This document shows, piece by piece, positions 18,802-27,814 of a stretch of DNA of 64,000 bases (its first letter is position 1; the number at the start of each line of letters is the position of its first letter). The notes below the pieces were generated by a model that worked only from the letters and a program-made list of their open reading frames with translations, did not search any database and was not told the DNA's origin. The DNA comes from Planctomycetota bacterium (GTDB lineage Bacteria; Planctomycetota; UBA1135; UBA2386), in NCBI GenBank assembly GCA_016713175.1, contig JADJPQ010000001.1, forward strand, positions 372,001 to 436,000, given 5' to 3'. Both the position numbers and the translations under genes were made by a program.

Positions 18802-21800
18802 ATGGTCACCGCACGCACGACGACGATCGATGGCAACGAAGCCGCTGGCTCGGTGGCGTACCGACTCAGCGAGGTCGCCGCGATCTACCCGATCACCCCA
18901 TCCTCGCCGATGGGCGAACTGGCCGACGAATGGGCCGCGCGCGACCGGCCGAACGTGTTCGGCACCGTGCCGACGATCGTCGAGATGCAGTCCGAAGGCG
19001 GCGCTGCCGGCGCCGTGCATGGCGCGTTGCAGGCCGGTGCGCTGGCGGTGACCTTCACCGCCTCGCAGGGTCTCTTGCTGATGATCCCGACGATGTACAA
19101 GATCGCCGGCGAACTGCTGCCGTTCGTCATGCACGTGGCGGCGCGGACGGTCGCGACCCACGCGCTGTCGATCTTCGGCGATCACAGCGACGTGATGGCG
19201 GTGCGGCAGACCGGCTTCGCGATGCTGTGTTCGGCGTCGGTGCAGGAAGCGCAGGACCTGGCCTGCATCGCGCACATGGCGACGCTGCATTGCCGCGTGC
19301 CGTTCGTGCACTTCTTCGACGGGTTCCGCACCTCGCACGAGGTGGCGACGATCCAGGCGCTCGACGACGACGACCTGCGCGCGCTGATCGACGTCGACGC
19401 GATCGCGGCGTGCCGCCGCCATGCGCTGACGCCGGACCGGCCGGTGTTGCGCGGCACCGCGCAGAATCCCGACGCCTTCTTCCAGGCGCGCGAGGCGTGT
19501 ACGCCGTTCTACGCCGATTGCGAACGGGCGGTCGACGCCGCCTGCGAGCGCTTCGCGGCGCGGACCGGCCGCCGTTACCTGCCGTTCGAGTACCACGGCC
19601 ACCCGGCTGCCGAACGGGTGATCGTCGTGATGGGCTCGGCGACGGCGACCGTCCGGCGCGCGGTCGAACATCTCAGTGCGCGCGGCGAAGCGGTCGGCCT
19701 GCTGCAGGTGCGGCTGTTCCGGCCGTTCGCGGCGGCGCGGCTGCTGGCGGCGCTGCCGGCGACGGTGCGTGCGATCGCCGTGCTCGATCGCACCAAGGAG
19801 CCCGGTGCGCCGGCGGAGCCGCTGTGCCTGGACGTCATCGCGGCGCTGCGTCAGGCCGAACAAGCAGGACGCGCGCGGCAGGCCGTGCCGCCGCTGGTGA
19901 TCGGCGGTCGCTACGGGCTGTCGGGCAAGGAGTTCACTCCGGCGATGGCACTGGCGGTGTTCGCCGAACTGACGCGGCCAGCACCGCGGATGTCGTTCAC
20001 GATCGGCATCGTCGACGACGTCAGTGGCAGTTCGCTGCTGTGGGAACGGGAACTCGACCTGCCGCTGCCGGGTGCGATCGAGGCGGTGTTCTTCGGGCTC
20101 GGCGCCGACGGCACGGTGGGTGCCAACAAGAGCTCGATCAAGATCATCGGTGAGTACACCGACCACCACGCGCAGGGCTACTTCGTCTACGACAGCAAGA
20201 AGTCGGGCGCGATCACCATCTCGCACCTGCGCTTTTCACCGCAGGTGTTCGAGGCGCCGTACCTGATCCGCAAAGCCGGCTTCGTCGCCTGCCATCAGTT
20301 CGGGTTCCTCGATCGCTACGACGTGCTCGGCTACGCGGCGCCAGGCGCGACGCTGCTGCTGGCGGCGCCTTGCGCGCGCGAGCGGGTCTGGGACGAACTG
20401 CCGGCCGAAGTGCAACAGCAGATCCTCGATCTGCGACTGCGGGTGTTCGCGATCGATGCCGAGGCGGTGGCCAAGGCGGCCGGCGTCGGCGGTCGCATCA
20501 ACACGATCATGCAGGTGTGCTTCTTCGCGCTGGCCGAGGTGCTGCCGCGCGAGCAGGCGATCGGCAAGATCAAGGACTCGATCAGGAAGAGCTACGACAA
20601 GAAGGGCGACGAGATCGTCCGCCGCAACTTCGCCGCGGTCGATGCGGCGCTGGCGCACCTGCACGAGGTGCCGGTGCCGGCGGTGGCGACCGCGACGCGG
20701 CGACGGCCGCCGACCGTGGCAGCGGCGGCGCCCGACTTCGTCCAGCGCGTGACGGCAGTGCTGCTGGCCGGCAAGGGCGATGAACTGCCGGTCAGCGCGT
20801 TCCCGCCGGACGGCACCTGGCCGACCGACACGGCGCGGTGGGAGAAGCGCGGCATTGCGGCGGCGATCCCGGTCTGGGATTCCGCGATCTGCATCCAATG
20901 CAACAAGTGCGCACTGATGTGCCCGCACGCGGCGATCCGCGCCAAGGTCTGGGATCCGGCGATCGCCGCGCCCGACGGCTTCCCGGCGCACGAGTGGCGC
21001 GGCAAGGAGTTCCCCGGCCAGCGCTACACGATCCAGGTGGCGCCCGACGATTGCACCGGCTGCGGTCTGTGCGTGCAGGTCTGCCCGGCGAAGGACAAAG
21101 GCAATCCGCGCCACAAGGCGATCGACATGACGCCGGTGCGGGAGGTCCGCGAGCGTGAACGCGCGCGCTACGAGTTCTTCCTGGCGTTGCCCGAGATCGA
21201 CCGCGCGTCGATCCAAAAGCTCGATGTCCGCGGCAGCCAGTTGCTGCAGCCGTTGTTCGAGTATTCGGGCGCCTGCGCCGGCTGTGGCGAGACGCCGTAC
21301 CTGAAGCTGTTGACCCAGTTGTTCGGCGATCGCGCGATCATCGCCAACGCGACCGGTTGTTCGTCGATCTATGGCGGCAATCTGCCGACGACGCCATACG
21401 CGGTGGACGCCCTTGGCCGCGGGCCGGCGTGGGCGAATTCGCTGTTCGAGGACAATGCCGAATTCGGGCTCGGCATCCGGCTGGCGGTCGAGGTGTTGAC
21501 CGAACGGGCGCGCGGGCTGCTGCACGGCCTTGGCGGCATGCTCGGTGCCGACGAATTGATCGGCGGGCTGTTGGCCACGGACGACCACAGCGAGGCGTTC
21601 CTGCAGGCGCAGCGGGCGCGCGTCGTCGAGCTGCGCCGGCGGCTCGGCGGCGTCGACGGGCCGCAGGCGCTCGAGCTGGCGGAATTGGCGGACTACCTGG
21701 TACGCAAGAGCATCTGGCTGGTCGGCGGCGACGGCTGGGCGTTCGACATCGGCTACGGTGGTCTCGATCATGTGTTGTCGATGCACCACGACGTCAACGT

Positions 21801-22419
21801 GCTGGTGCTCGACACCGAGGTCTACTCCAACACCGGTGGCCAGGCGTCCAAGGCGACGCCGCTCGGCGCGGCAGCCAAGTTCGCGACCCGCGGCAAGGCG
21901 ATCGACAAGAAGGACCTCGGGCTGATGGCGGTCAACTACGGCCACGTGTTCGTCGCCAGCGTCGCGGTCGGCGCGCAGGATGCGCACACCGTGCGGGTGT
22001 TCCGCGAGGCCGAGGCCTATCGCGGGCCGTCGCTGATCATCGCCTACAGTCCGTGCATCGCCCACGGCTACGATCTGGTGTTCGGCGCCGATCAGCAGAA
22101 GCGCGCGGTGCAGGCCGGCGTCTGGCCGTTGTTCCGCTACGACCCGCAGCAGGCCGGACTCGGCCAGCCGCCGCTGGTGGTCGATTCGCCTGGTGGTTCG
22201 ATCCCGGTCGCGGAGTACATGCGCAACGAGGCGCGCTTCAAGATGGTCGAGAAGATCGATCCGGCCGGCTTCAAGCGCTACGCCAACGGCGCCCAGCAGG
22301 CGGCGGCGCGACGGATGGCGGTCTACCAGCACATCGCGCAGTTGCGCTTCCCGAGCGTCGCGGCCGCACCCGCGGGCGCGGCCGAGGCCGCGGCGCCCGA
22401 CCAGGGCACGAGGAGCTGA
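18802..22419 (+). CDS. nifJ: Pyruvate:ferredoxin (flavodoxin) oxidoreductase
   Basis: This single-chain enzyme of about 1205 residues interconverts pyruvate, CoA and oxidised ferredoxin with acetyl-CoA, CO2 and reduced ferredoxin in the cytoplasm. The N-terminal POR domain begins with IYPITPSSPMGELADEWA. The central region has two 4Fe-4S motifs, CIQCNKCALMCP (from Cys697) and CTGCGLCVQVCP (from Cys751). The C-terminal thiamine diphosphate domain has GACAGCGETPYLK, ATGCSSIYGGNLP and GGDGWAFDIGYGG with DTEVYSNTGGQ. All hallmarks of the homodimeric enzyme are intact. The ATG at 18802 fits the family length; a TTG at 18733 would add 23 unusual residues. The dihydroorotate-dehydrogenase-like gene follows after 2 bases and is clearly in the same operon. 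Confidence 0.96.
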   Translation: MVTARTTTIDGNEAAGSVAYRLSEVAAIYPITPSSPMGELADEWAARDRPNVFGTVPTIVEMQSEGGAAGAVHGALQAGALAVTFTASQGLLLMIPTMYKIAGELLPFVMHVAARTVATHALSIFGDHSDVMAVRQTGFAMLCSASVQEAQDLACIAHMATLHCRVPFVHFFDGFRTSHEVATIQALDDDDLRALIDVDAIAACRRHALTPDRPVLRGTAQNPDAFFQAREACTPFYADCERAVDAACERFAARTGRRYLPFEYHGHPAAERVIVVMGSATATVRRAVEHLSARGEAVGLLQVRLFRPFAAARLLAALPATVRAIAVLDRTKEPGAPAEPLCLDVIAALRQAEQAGRARQAVPPLVIGGRYGLSGKEFTPAMALAVFAELTRPAPRMSFTIGIVDDVSGSSLLWERELDLPLPGAIEAVFFGLGADGTVGANKSSIKIIGEYTDHHAQGYFVYDSKKSGAITISHLRFSPQVFEAPYLIRKAGFVACHQFGFLDRYDVLGYAAPGATLLLAAPCARERVWDELPAEVQQQILDLRLRVFAIDAEAVAKAAGVGGRINTIMQVCFFALAEVLPREQAIGKIKDSIRKSYDKKGDEIVRRNFAAVDAALAHLHEVPVPAVATATRRRPPTVAAAAPDFVQRVTAVLLAGKGDELPVSAFPPDGTWPTDTARWEKRGIAAAIPVWDSAICIQCNKCALMCPHAAIRAKVWDPAIAAPDGFPAHEWRGKEFPGQRYTIQVAPDDCTGCGLCVQVCPAKDKGNPRHKAIDMTPVREVRERERARYEFFLALPEIDRASIQKLDVRGSQLLQPLFEYSGACAGCGETPYLKLLTQLFGDRAIIANATGCSSIYGGNLPTTPYAVDALGRGPAWANSLFEDNAEFGLGIRLAVEVLTERARGLLHGLGGMLGADELIGGLLATDDHSEAFLQAQRARVVELRRRLGGVDGPQALELAELADYLVRKSIWLVGGDGWAFDIGYGGLDHVLSMHHDVNVLVLDTEVYSNTGGQASKATPLGAAAKFATRGKAIDKKDLGLMAVNYGHVFVASVAVGAQDAHTVRVFREAEAYRGPSLIIAYSPCIAHGYDLVFGADQQKRAVQAGVWPLFRYDPQQAGLGQPPLVVDSPGGSIPVAEYMRNEARFKMVEKIDPAGFKRYANGAQQAAARRMAVYQHIAQLRFPSVAAAPAGAAEAAAPDQGTRS

Positions 22420-22421
22420 TC

Positions 22422-23417
22422 ATGGATCTGACGACGACGTGGCTCGGGTTCTCGCTGCCGCACCCGTTCGTGGCCGGGGCCTCGCCGCTGGCGGACAGCA
22501 TCGATCGCGTGCGCCGGCTCGAGGATGCCGGCATCGCGGCGATCGTGTTGCGGTCGTTGTTCGAGGAACAGATCGATCAGGAGGCGCTGGCGCATCATCA
22601 CGCGCTGGCGGCGTCGGCGGAGTCGCACGGCGAGGCGCTGTCGTATTTCCCGGACCCGGATGGCTGCGTGTTCGGCCCCGAGGAGTACCTGGCGCACCTG
22701 CAGCAGGTGAAGCAGGCGGTCGCGGTGCCGGTGATCGCGTCGCTGAACGGCTACACCAGCGGCGGCTGGACCGGCTACGCCAAACGGATCGCCGAGGCCG
22801 GCGCCGATGCGCTGGAGCTCAATCTGTGGTACGTCGCCACCGACACCGCCGACAGCAGCGGCGAGCTCGAGGCCGAGGCGTTCGCGCTGGTGCGCGGCAT
22901 CCGCCAGGCGCTGACGATCCCGGTCGCCGTCAAGCTGTCGCCGTTCTACACGTCGTTGCCCAATTTCGCGCTGCGGCTGCAGGCGGCCGGCGCTGCCGGG
23001 CTGGTGCTGTTCAACCGCTTCTTCGAGGCCGACCTCGACATCGAGGCGCTGGAGGTCCGGCCGCACCTGGAATTGTCGCACCCGCACGAACTGCTGCTGC
23101 GGCTGCGCTGGCTGGCGATCCTGTCACCGCAGCTCGATTGCGATCTGGCGGTGTCCGGCGGCGTGCACACGGCGCGGGATGCGGTCAAGGCAATCATGTG
23201 CGGCGCCGATGCCGTGCAATTGGTGGCGGCGTTGTTGAAGGGTGGTGTCGGCCGCCTGACCGAACTGCGAAGCGGTCTCGCCGAATGGCTCGAGCAGAAC
23301 GGCTACCACTCCTTGGCGCAGATGCGCGGCAGCATGGACATCTCGCGGACGCCGGATCCGAAGGCCTTCGAACGCGCCAACTACATGCGCGTGCTGCAGA
23401 CCTGGCGTCACGACTGA
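22422..23417 (+). CDS. Dihydroorotate-dehydrogenase-like flavoprotein
   Basis: The 331-residue protein has the FMN-binding TIM-barrel pattern of dihydroorotate dehydrogenases: PFVAGASPLADSIDRVRRLE at the start, VIASLNGYTSGGW, IPVAVKLSPFYT and VSGGVHTARDAVKAIMCGAD. It is not taken as the pyrimidine enzyme PyrD, because the substrate motif is altered (NLWYVATD where PyrD has an NxSCPN-like sequence) and no pyrimidine genes are nearby. A GAGGAG ribosome binding site lies ~9 nt before the ATG. It is directly downstream of nifJ (2-base gap), an arrangement I recall from other bacteria; a redox role linked to the ferredoxin oxidoreductase is an inference. Confidence 0.85.
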   Translation: MDLTTTWLGFSLPHPFVAGASPLADSIDRVRRLEDAGIAAIVLRSLFEEQIDQEALAHHHALAASAESHGEALSYFPDPDGCVFGPEEYLAHLQQVKQAVAVPVIASLNGYTSGGWTGYAKRIAEAGADALELNLWYVATDTADSSGELEAEAFALVRGIRQALTIPVAVKLSPFYTSLPNFALRLQAAGAAGLVLFNRFFEADLDIEALEVRPHLELSHPHELLLRLRWLAILSPQLDCDLAVSGGVHTARDAVKAIMCGADAVQLVAALLKGGVGRLTELRSGLAEWLEQNGYHSLAQMRGSMDISRTPDPKAFERANYMRVLQTWRHD

Positions 23418-23485
23418 GGCAGACGTCAGCGGTCGGCCGGCGGCGAGCAACGGCGAAGCGACCGTCGCGAAGCGGGACGGTGGAC

Positions 23486-24082
23486 TCAGGGCGCCAACGC
23501 GAACTGCGCCAACGTCGCTTCCGGCGGCGAGGTCGACAGCGCATACAGCACGACTTCGCCGAGTGCGCGACGGGCCAGATGCAATCGCGACCCGGCCGGC
23601 AGTTCGACGGGAGTGTCGCGGGTCGCCGGTACGACGCAGATGCAGACGTCCGTCCCACCATGTCCGGCAAGCACTGCGGTGCAGCCACCCGTCGACAACC
23701 CGGTGTAGGTACCGTGCAGTTCGACGGTCGCTGGTGTGGTCAGGCGCAACGGCGCGCCGCAGCAATCGCCGCACAACGCCGCCAGATCGACCGGTCCGCC
23801 GCAGCAACTGCCGCCACGGAAACCGGCGCTGCGCGCGTGTTCGAACGCCGCTGCCCACAGCGCGCCGAGTTGCCGGCCGTCCGGCGTCGGCGCGGGGCGT
23901 GCCCAGGCGACCAGGCCGACGATCAGCACCGCCGCGGCCGCCAGCAGCCACGGCCAACGCGGCCGGCGTGCGGCGTTGGCGACGACGGCGGTGCCCAGGC
24001 GGATAAACTCGCCGGCTGGCGGCGGTGCGAATGCCGCCCGCAACTCGTCGTCGAGCCGGCGATCGAGATCGTCGCGGTTCAT
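23486..24082 (-). CDS. Cysteine-rich single-pass membrane protein, probable anti-sigma factor/sensor
   Basis: The 198-residue protein has a short cytoplasmic N-domain (MNRDDLDRRLDDELRAAF), one membrane helix (~43-61, PWLLAAAAVLIVGLVAWA) and an outer domain. The outer domain holds eight cysteines: 93 and 94 (SCCGG), 104, 107 and 108 (CGDCC), 134, 147 and 149 (CIC). Its start codon overlaps the stop of an ECF sigma-factor gene by 4 bases, the classic position of an anti-sigma factor. No zinc-binding ZAS motif is visible in the N-domain. The cysteine set outside the membrane suggests thiol or metal sensing, which would fit the neighbouring cysteine-rich peptide and bufferin-type genes. Function is inferred. 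Confidence 0.7.
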   Translation of the reverse strand: MNRDDLDRRLDDELRAAFAPPPAGEFIRLGTAVVANAARRPRWPWLLAAAAVLIVGLVAWARPAPTPDGRQLGALWAAAFEHARSAGFRGGSCCGGPVDLAALCGDCCGAPLRLTTPATVELHGTYTGLSTGGCTAVLAGHGGTDVCICVVPATRDTPVELPAGSRLHLARRALGEVVLYALSTSPPEATLAQFALAP

Positions 24083-24615
24083 GGCCTTGCCACCTTGGTC
24101 GGCTGCAGCCGATGGGCGAGCGCCGACCGCAGTGCGATCCGGGCGCGTTGCGCATGGCTCTTCGCCGTGTTCTCGGGGATCTGCAGCATCGTCGCGATTT
24201 CGGGGAACGTCATCTGCATCGTCACGTGCAACAGCAGGCAGGCGCGGGTGATCTCCGGGAGATCGCGCAGGGCAGTGGCCAGATCGTCCGGCAGTTCGCT
24301 GCGATCGGCGTCGAACGGCCAGCCCGGCGCGGGCAACGGGAGCCGTGCGGCCGGCTCGGGAGTCTCGTCCGCCGGGATCGGGCGCAAGCGGCGACGCCAG
24401 TTGGCGCCCAGATTGCGGGCAATCTGCGACAGCCATGCCCGCGCATCCGTGCCGGGAACGAACTGGTCGCGGCGCTGCCACGCGACGCGGGCGGTCTCCT
24501 GCACCAGATCATCGGCCTCGGAACGGCCGACCCACGCAGATGCCAACACCCACAGCGCGGGGCCGTGAGTGCTCAGCGCCTGCACGAACTCGTCGGCAGC
24601 GAGTGCCTGCGTCAC
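24079..24615 (-). CDS. ECF-type RNA polymerase sigma factor
   Basis: The 178-residue protein has sigma region 2 (ALWVLASAWVGRSEADDLVQ, then ETARVAWQRRDQF and ARAWLSQIARNLGANWRRR). Region 4 follows as LRDLPEITRACLLLHVTMQM and PEIATMLQIPENTAKSHAQR, a helix-turn-helix. The start is GTG at 24615. There is no Shine-Dalgarno sequence, but TAGGCT ends 6 nt upstream on the same strand. The gene overlaps the cysteine-rich membrane protein gene by ATGA and lies 29 bases after a cysteine-rich peptide gene. The three are likely one regulon. Its target promoters are unknown; the bufferin-type operon upstream is a candidate. Confidence 0.88.
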   Translation of the reverse strand: MTQALAADEFVQALSTHGPALWVLASAWVGRSEADDLVQETARVAWQRRDQFVPGTDARAWLSQIARNLGANWRRRLRPIPADETPEPAARLPLPAPGWPFDADRSELPDDLATALRDLPEITRACLLLHVTMQMTFPEIATMLQIPENTAKSHAQRARIALRSALAHRLQPTKVARP

Positions 24616-24621
24616 GTGAGG

Positions 24622-24627
24622 AGCCTA
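24622..24627 (-). promoter_or_regulatory. Putative -10 box for leaderless sigma-factor mRNA
   Basis: On the minus strand TAGGCT ends 6 nt before the GTG at 24615, inside the 29-base gap after the cysteine-rich peptide gene. It would let the sigma-factor gene be expressed separately from the peptide gene. Confidence 0.45.
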
Positions 24628-24644
24628 ACCGGTCGCCAGGTGGA

Positions 24645-24857
24645 TCAGCCGCCGCACTTGCTGCCGCAGCCGCCGGCCGCGGGCGTCGCCGGCTTCTCGC
24701 CGCAGTTGCTAGCGCAGCAGTTCGGCGGGCAGGGATCGCAGTTGCAGCAGCAGCAGCAGCACACGGCCGGAGTCACCGGCTGGGCCGGCGGCACCGGCGC
24801 GGCGTGCATGGTCAGGCTGGCGAAGAACGGCAGGAACGAGTGAAGGAAGGTCTGCAT
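24645..24857 (-). CDS. Small cysteine-rich peptide with a run of six cysteines
   Basis: The 70-residue product has a hydrophobic N-terminus (MQTFLHSFLPFFASL) and a proline-rich spacer. The C-terminal half carries 13 cysteines: six in a row, then NC, DPC, NCC, NC, GC and KC. A GGAG ribosome binding site lies 6 nt before the ATG, and the gene is on the same strand as, and 29 bases before, the ECF sigma factor gene. Such density of cysteine suggests metal binding (a metallothionein-like role) or a disulfide-rich exported peptide. I do not recognise a named family. The consecutive cysteines are encoded by a TGC repeat that could be prone to length change. Confidence 0.65.
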   Translation of the reverse strand: MQTFLHSFLPFFASLTMHAAPVPPAQPVTPAVCCCCCCNCDPCPPNCCASNCGEKPATPAAGGCGSKCGG

Positions 24858-24947
24858 CGATTGCTCCAGGTTGGAAGTGCCCCGCTGATGTGCGAGGCCG
24901 GGCGGGTCGATGCAGGTCGGGCATTGTTCCCGACAGGTCCAAGCCGC

Positions 24948-25955
24948 TCAGTTGCAGATCGTGAACGCGAGAGTGTCGCTGATCGCGAATGGCGAGGTGC
25001 CCGGTCCGAAAGACAGGTTCAAGATCACCACCGGCTGGCCGACCAGGCCGGGAATGTTCGGGATGAACAGAGGCACGAAGGTCAGCGGCGAGGCGGCGTC
25101 CTGCGAGTGGATCACGACGTACGGCGGGCTCGCCGGCAACGTGATGCCGAGCGGTGGCAGGGGGAACGGTGTCGGATCGAGGCTGGCGGTCAGGCAGTTG
25201 TGGCAGCCCGGCTCGTTCGCGGCGACGAGGTGTACGGTGTTGCCGATGCAAGGCGCGCCGTCGAGCCAGAGGCCCGGCACGCAGCCCTTGCGCGTACCGA
25301 TGAAACCGCTGCCGTCATTCGTTCCACCTGCCTGGAACTTGCAGGCCGCGGTGACGACCGTGCTGCCCGGCGGGATCCACGAGGGCGCGGCGGCGAAGTC
25401 CGCGTCGGTGAGCTGCGCGGCGCCAGGACCGGTCACATCGAACGCGAAGGTCGCGGTGCCCATGACCAGATTGGCGGTCGGCACCCCCCAGTTCGTGGCC
25501 GCGGGATTGGCGATGCCGCGGCGATTGTTCGTCGTCAGGGCGACGTGAAACAGTCCGAAACCGCCGACGTGATTGCCGTTCGGCGAATTCAGGTAGTCGG
25601 CATCGATGGCGGCCGTGAACTCGGGTTGGACGCTGCCAGTCGTCGATTGAGCGACGAATCCGATGCCGGTGACCGCGCCCTGCGGCACATTGAAGTAGAC
25701 CTGGGTGATCACCGGATTGGTCTCACCGACCACCTGGGGTGTGGTGTTGGCAACGTCGACCTCGAGGCGGCCGGTCGCCGGTGCGTACCGGTAGGTGAGC
25801 GTCGCCGTGGCGTTGCTGCCATCGGAGAGCGTTGGCGGATCTGAGGCGCCCTGAAGCCCCTTGGTGCCAGGCCCGCCGATCGTGACCTGGGTCTGGGCGG
25901 CGAGGGTGGCGAGGAATGTCGAAACTGCGATGCCGATGGTTGCGGTTCTGATCAT
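24948..25955 (-). CDS. Secreted protein of unknown function
   Basis: The start at 25955 gives a clean signal peptide (MIRTATIGIAVSTFLATLAAQ). The 335-residue product is beta-rich (YRYAPATGRLEVDVANTT, VYFNVPQGAVTGIGFVAQS, ANLVMGTATFAFDVTG), a pattern seen in many exported proteins of Planctomycetota that carry a cohesin-like or jelly-roll fold. Five cysteines lie in the second half and one near the C-terminus. No catalytic site is recognised. It is on the same strand as the bufferin-type genes, 158 bases downstream of bufC, so a shared transcript is possible but not evident. Confidence 0.72.
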   Translation of the reverse strand: MIRTATIGIAVSTFLATLAAQTQVTIGGPGTKGLQGASDPPTLSDGSNATATLTYRYAPATGRLEVDVANTTPQVVGETNPVITQVYFNVPQGAVTGIGFVAQSTTGSVQPEFTAAIDADYLNSPNGNHVGGFGLFHVALTTNNRRGIANPAATNWGVPTANLVMGTATFAFDVTGPGAAQLTDADFAAAPSWIPPGSTVVTAACKFQAGGTNDGSGFIGTRKGCVPGLWLDGAPCIGNTVHLVAANEPGCHNCLTASLDPTPFPLPPLGITLPASPPYVVIHSQDAASPLTFVPLFIPNIPGLVGQPVVILNLSFGPGTSPFAISDTLAFTICN

Positions 25956-26113
25956 TGGTGAGATGACCTGGGCGGTCGTCCGCGCAGCATGCACCAGACG
26001 GAGCGGTCGTCAATCGGTCCGACCGCAAGGGACGGTGCGCGGGCTGGTCGATCTGGCCTCGGTCCGCCGGGGAAGTTCCCATGCCATCGTCGGTTCTCGA
26101 CCGGTGGTGACGG

Positions 26114-26947
26114 TCAGCGACCCTTCCTCAATGCGGAAAAAAGCCCGTCGGCGGCCCAATTCTGGAACCAGGTTCCCACCGGATCGGCGCCTTCCGCCAG
26201 ACCCAACGCCTGCTCGAGCGCGTGGCCAGCCTGCAGTGCCGCCAACACGGCGAACGCGGCGGCCGACAGCGGCACTCGCCAGACTCGCCAGTCCTTGCGA
26301 TAGACGCACAGCCAGCTTGCGCCGCGGCGCCGCGGCGGTCGCGGCCGTTCGTCCTTCCAGGCCTGGAACCAGGCGTCGATCGGATGACGGAATGCCAGCA
26401 GTTGCACCGACGGATTGACGGTCAGGCGCGTCTTGGCCCACTGCCCGGGGGCGATGGTCTGCAGGTCGGTGGTCGTCAGCGGGGTGAAGGCCGGCGCGTC
26501 GAAGGCGCGGGTGATCGCGAGTTCGAGCCGTGCGAGTTCGACTGCAAATGCACCGCCGGGAACCGGGCGCTGGCGCGCGAGCCAGTCCGGAAACCGTTGG
26601 CCGAGCTGATTGAGGTTGGGGTGTCGGCTCGGGCACTCGTGCACATAGCCGGCCACCACCCGGTGGAACGCCTTCTCGCCGATGAGTTCGCGCACGCCGC
26701 CGAAGTCGATGGCCATCACGTCGAAGAGGCGCGCCAGGTAGGCACCGTTGTAGACCTGCAGCCGGTCGGTCGGCGACATGCGGTCATTGGGCCGAACCAC
26801 CGCGCCAGTGCGAACCTCAGCGGGCGCGAACGCCGCCGCCGCCGATTTCGCCGCGATCGCCACGTCCGCGGTGCGGGGGTGCTGGACCACGAACGCCAGC
26901 CATTGCTGCAGTTGCCGCAGCGAGGCTCCCTGCCGCGAGCGGCTCAC
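26114..26947 (-). CDS. bufC: DUF2063 (BufC-like) partner of a multi-iron RiPP oxidase
   Basis: The 277-residue protein matches the DUF2063 partner family: N-terminal helices LRQLQQWLAFVVQHP, then DRLQVYNGAYLARLFDVMA, DFGGVRELIGEKAFHRVVAG and YVHECPSRHPNLNQLGQRFP. In this family that protein binds the precursor peptide and delivers it to the DUF692 oxidase (known for HvfC/BufC and TglI-type partners). The start is GTG at 26947, which overlaps the stop of the DUF692 gene (GTGA), so the two are translationally coupled. The C-terminal ~80 residues (GASWLCVYRKDWRVW, LEQALGLAEGADP) resemble the extra domain some members carry. Bufferin-type copper peptide maturation is the inferred pathway. Confidence 0.87.
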   Translation of the reverse strand: MSRSRQGASLRQLQQWLAFVVQHPRTADVAIAAKSAAAAFAPAEVRTGAVVRPNDRMSPTDRLQVYNGAYLARLFDVMAIDFGGVRELIGEKAFHRVVAGYVHECPSRHPNLNQLGQRFPDWLARQRPVPGGAFAVELARLELAITRAFDAPAFTPLTTTDLQTIAPGQWAKTRLTVNPSVQLLAFRHPIDAWFQAWKDERPRPPRRRGASWLCVYRKDWRVWRVPLSAAAFAVLAALQAGHALEQALGLAEGADPVGTWFQNWAADGLFSALRKGR

Positions 26948-27807
26948 GGCGCCACCGTCACGTCCGCCGCCGCGCGGGTCGGGCGCCGCGCGCGATGCCG
27001 CAGCGCCTTCCTGGCCTCCTGATGGGTGCGCGCAAAGCTCGGCACGTTGCCGTCCCACTCCAGCAGGGTCGAGCGGCCACCGGACAATTGCCAGGCCAGC
27101 GCATACAGCGCCCAGACTTCGCGACATACCGGCTGGTCGTGGGTGTCCAGCCGGTGCGTCGGATAGACCGTGTGTCCGGCCAGATGGAAGTAGACGACGT
27201 GCTCCCACGGCACGCGCCGCAGATAGTCCGCGGCATCGAAACCGTGATTGCTGGCACAGACGAACACGTTGTTGACGTCGAGCAACAGCCCGCAGCCGGT
27301 TGCCGCGGTCAGTTCCTGCAGGAACGTCGGTTCGTCCATGTCGACCTGGGTGAACTCCAGGTAGGTGCTCGGGTTCTCCAGCACCAACGGTTGTTCGAGC
27401 AGATCCTGCACCTGCCGGACGCGCGCAATCAGGTGGCGCAGGGCGGCCTTGGTGTACGGCAGCGGCAGCAGGTCGTGCAGGTTGGTGCCCTGCACGCCGG
27501 TCCAGCAGATGTGATCGCTGATCCAGCGGGCGCCGCAGCGTTGTTGCAGCGCCTTCAGGTCGCGCAGGTAGGCGCGGTCCAAAGGATCGACGCTGCCGAT
27601 GTTCATCGACACGCCGTGCATGACGACCGGGTAGTGGGCCGCGACCTGGTCGAGCACGTGCAACGGCCGGCCGCCGGTGTGCATGTAGTTCTCGGACAGG
27701 ATCTCGAACCAGTCGACCTCCGGTCGCCGGGCGAGGATGTGGCCGTAGTGGACCGAGCGCAGGCCGAGGCCGATGCCCAGGTCGGAACGGACGAGATCGT
27801 GCAGCAT
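26944..27807 (-). CDS. bufB: DUF692 multinuclear non-haem iron oxidase (MNIO), BufB-like
   Basis: The 287-residue enzyme has the full set of MbnB/TglH/BufB metal-ligand motifs: RSVHYGHI (His20), ILSENYMH (Glu39), VVMHGVSMNIGS (His64), WISDHICWTG (Asp98, His99), VLENPSTY (Glu144), LLLDVNNVFVCASNHGFD (Asp177, His188), FHLAGH (His208, His212), DTHDQPV and LLEWDGNVP (Glu250). These enzymes use iron to oxidise cysteine residues of a precursor peptide into azole or thioamide groups that bind copper. The start is ATG at 27807; upstream codons only translate antisense cysteine-repeat sequence. The precursor gene lies 77 bases upstream and the partner gene overlaps the stop. A TACGGT box ends 7 nt before the ATG. 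Confidence 0.93.
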   Translation of the reverse strand: MLHDLVRSDLGIGLGLRSVHYGHILARRPEVDWFEILSENYMHTGGRPLHVLDQVAAHYPVVMHGVSMNIGSVDPLDRAYLRDLKALQQRCGARWISDHICWTGVQGTNLHDLLPLPYTKAALRHLIARVRQVQDLLEQPLVLENPSTYLEFTQVDMDEPTFLQELTAATGCGLLLDVNNVFVCASNHGFDAADYLRRVPWEHVVYFHLAGHTVYPTHRLDTHDQPVCREVWALYALAWQLSGGRSTLLEWDGNVPSFARTHQEARKALRHRARRPTRAAADVTVAP

Positions 27808-27814
27808 GGTTGGG

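Noticed and set aside
17671..20226. An 851-codon minus-strand open frame opposite the FG-GAP and nifJ genes
   Set aside because: The translation is low-complexity Arg/His-rich sequence and the plus strand holds clear FG-GAP and oxidoreductase motifs.
22422..23417. Calling the flavoprotein PyrD (dihydroorotate dehydrogenase)
   Set aside because: The substrate-binding asparagine/cysteine motif is not conserved and it is paired with nifJ rather than with pyrimidine genes.
22193..24568. A 791-codon plus-strand open frame across nifJ end, the flavoprotein and the sigma-factor genes
   Set aside because: It is out of frame with all three recognisable proteins and has shadow-type composition.
24700..24780. 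The TGC tract as a simple microsatellite in non-coding DNA
   Set aside because: It lies in frame in a short gene with a good ribosome binding site, followed by further cysteines not part of the tract.
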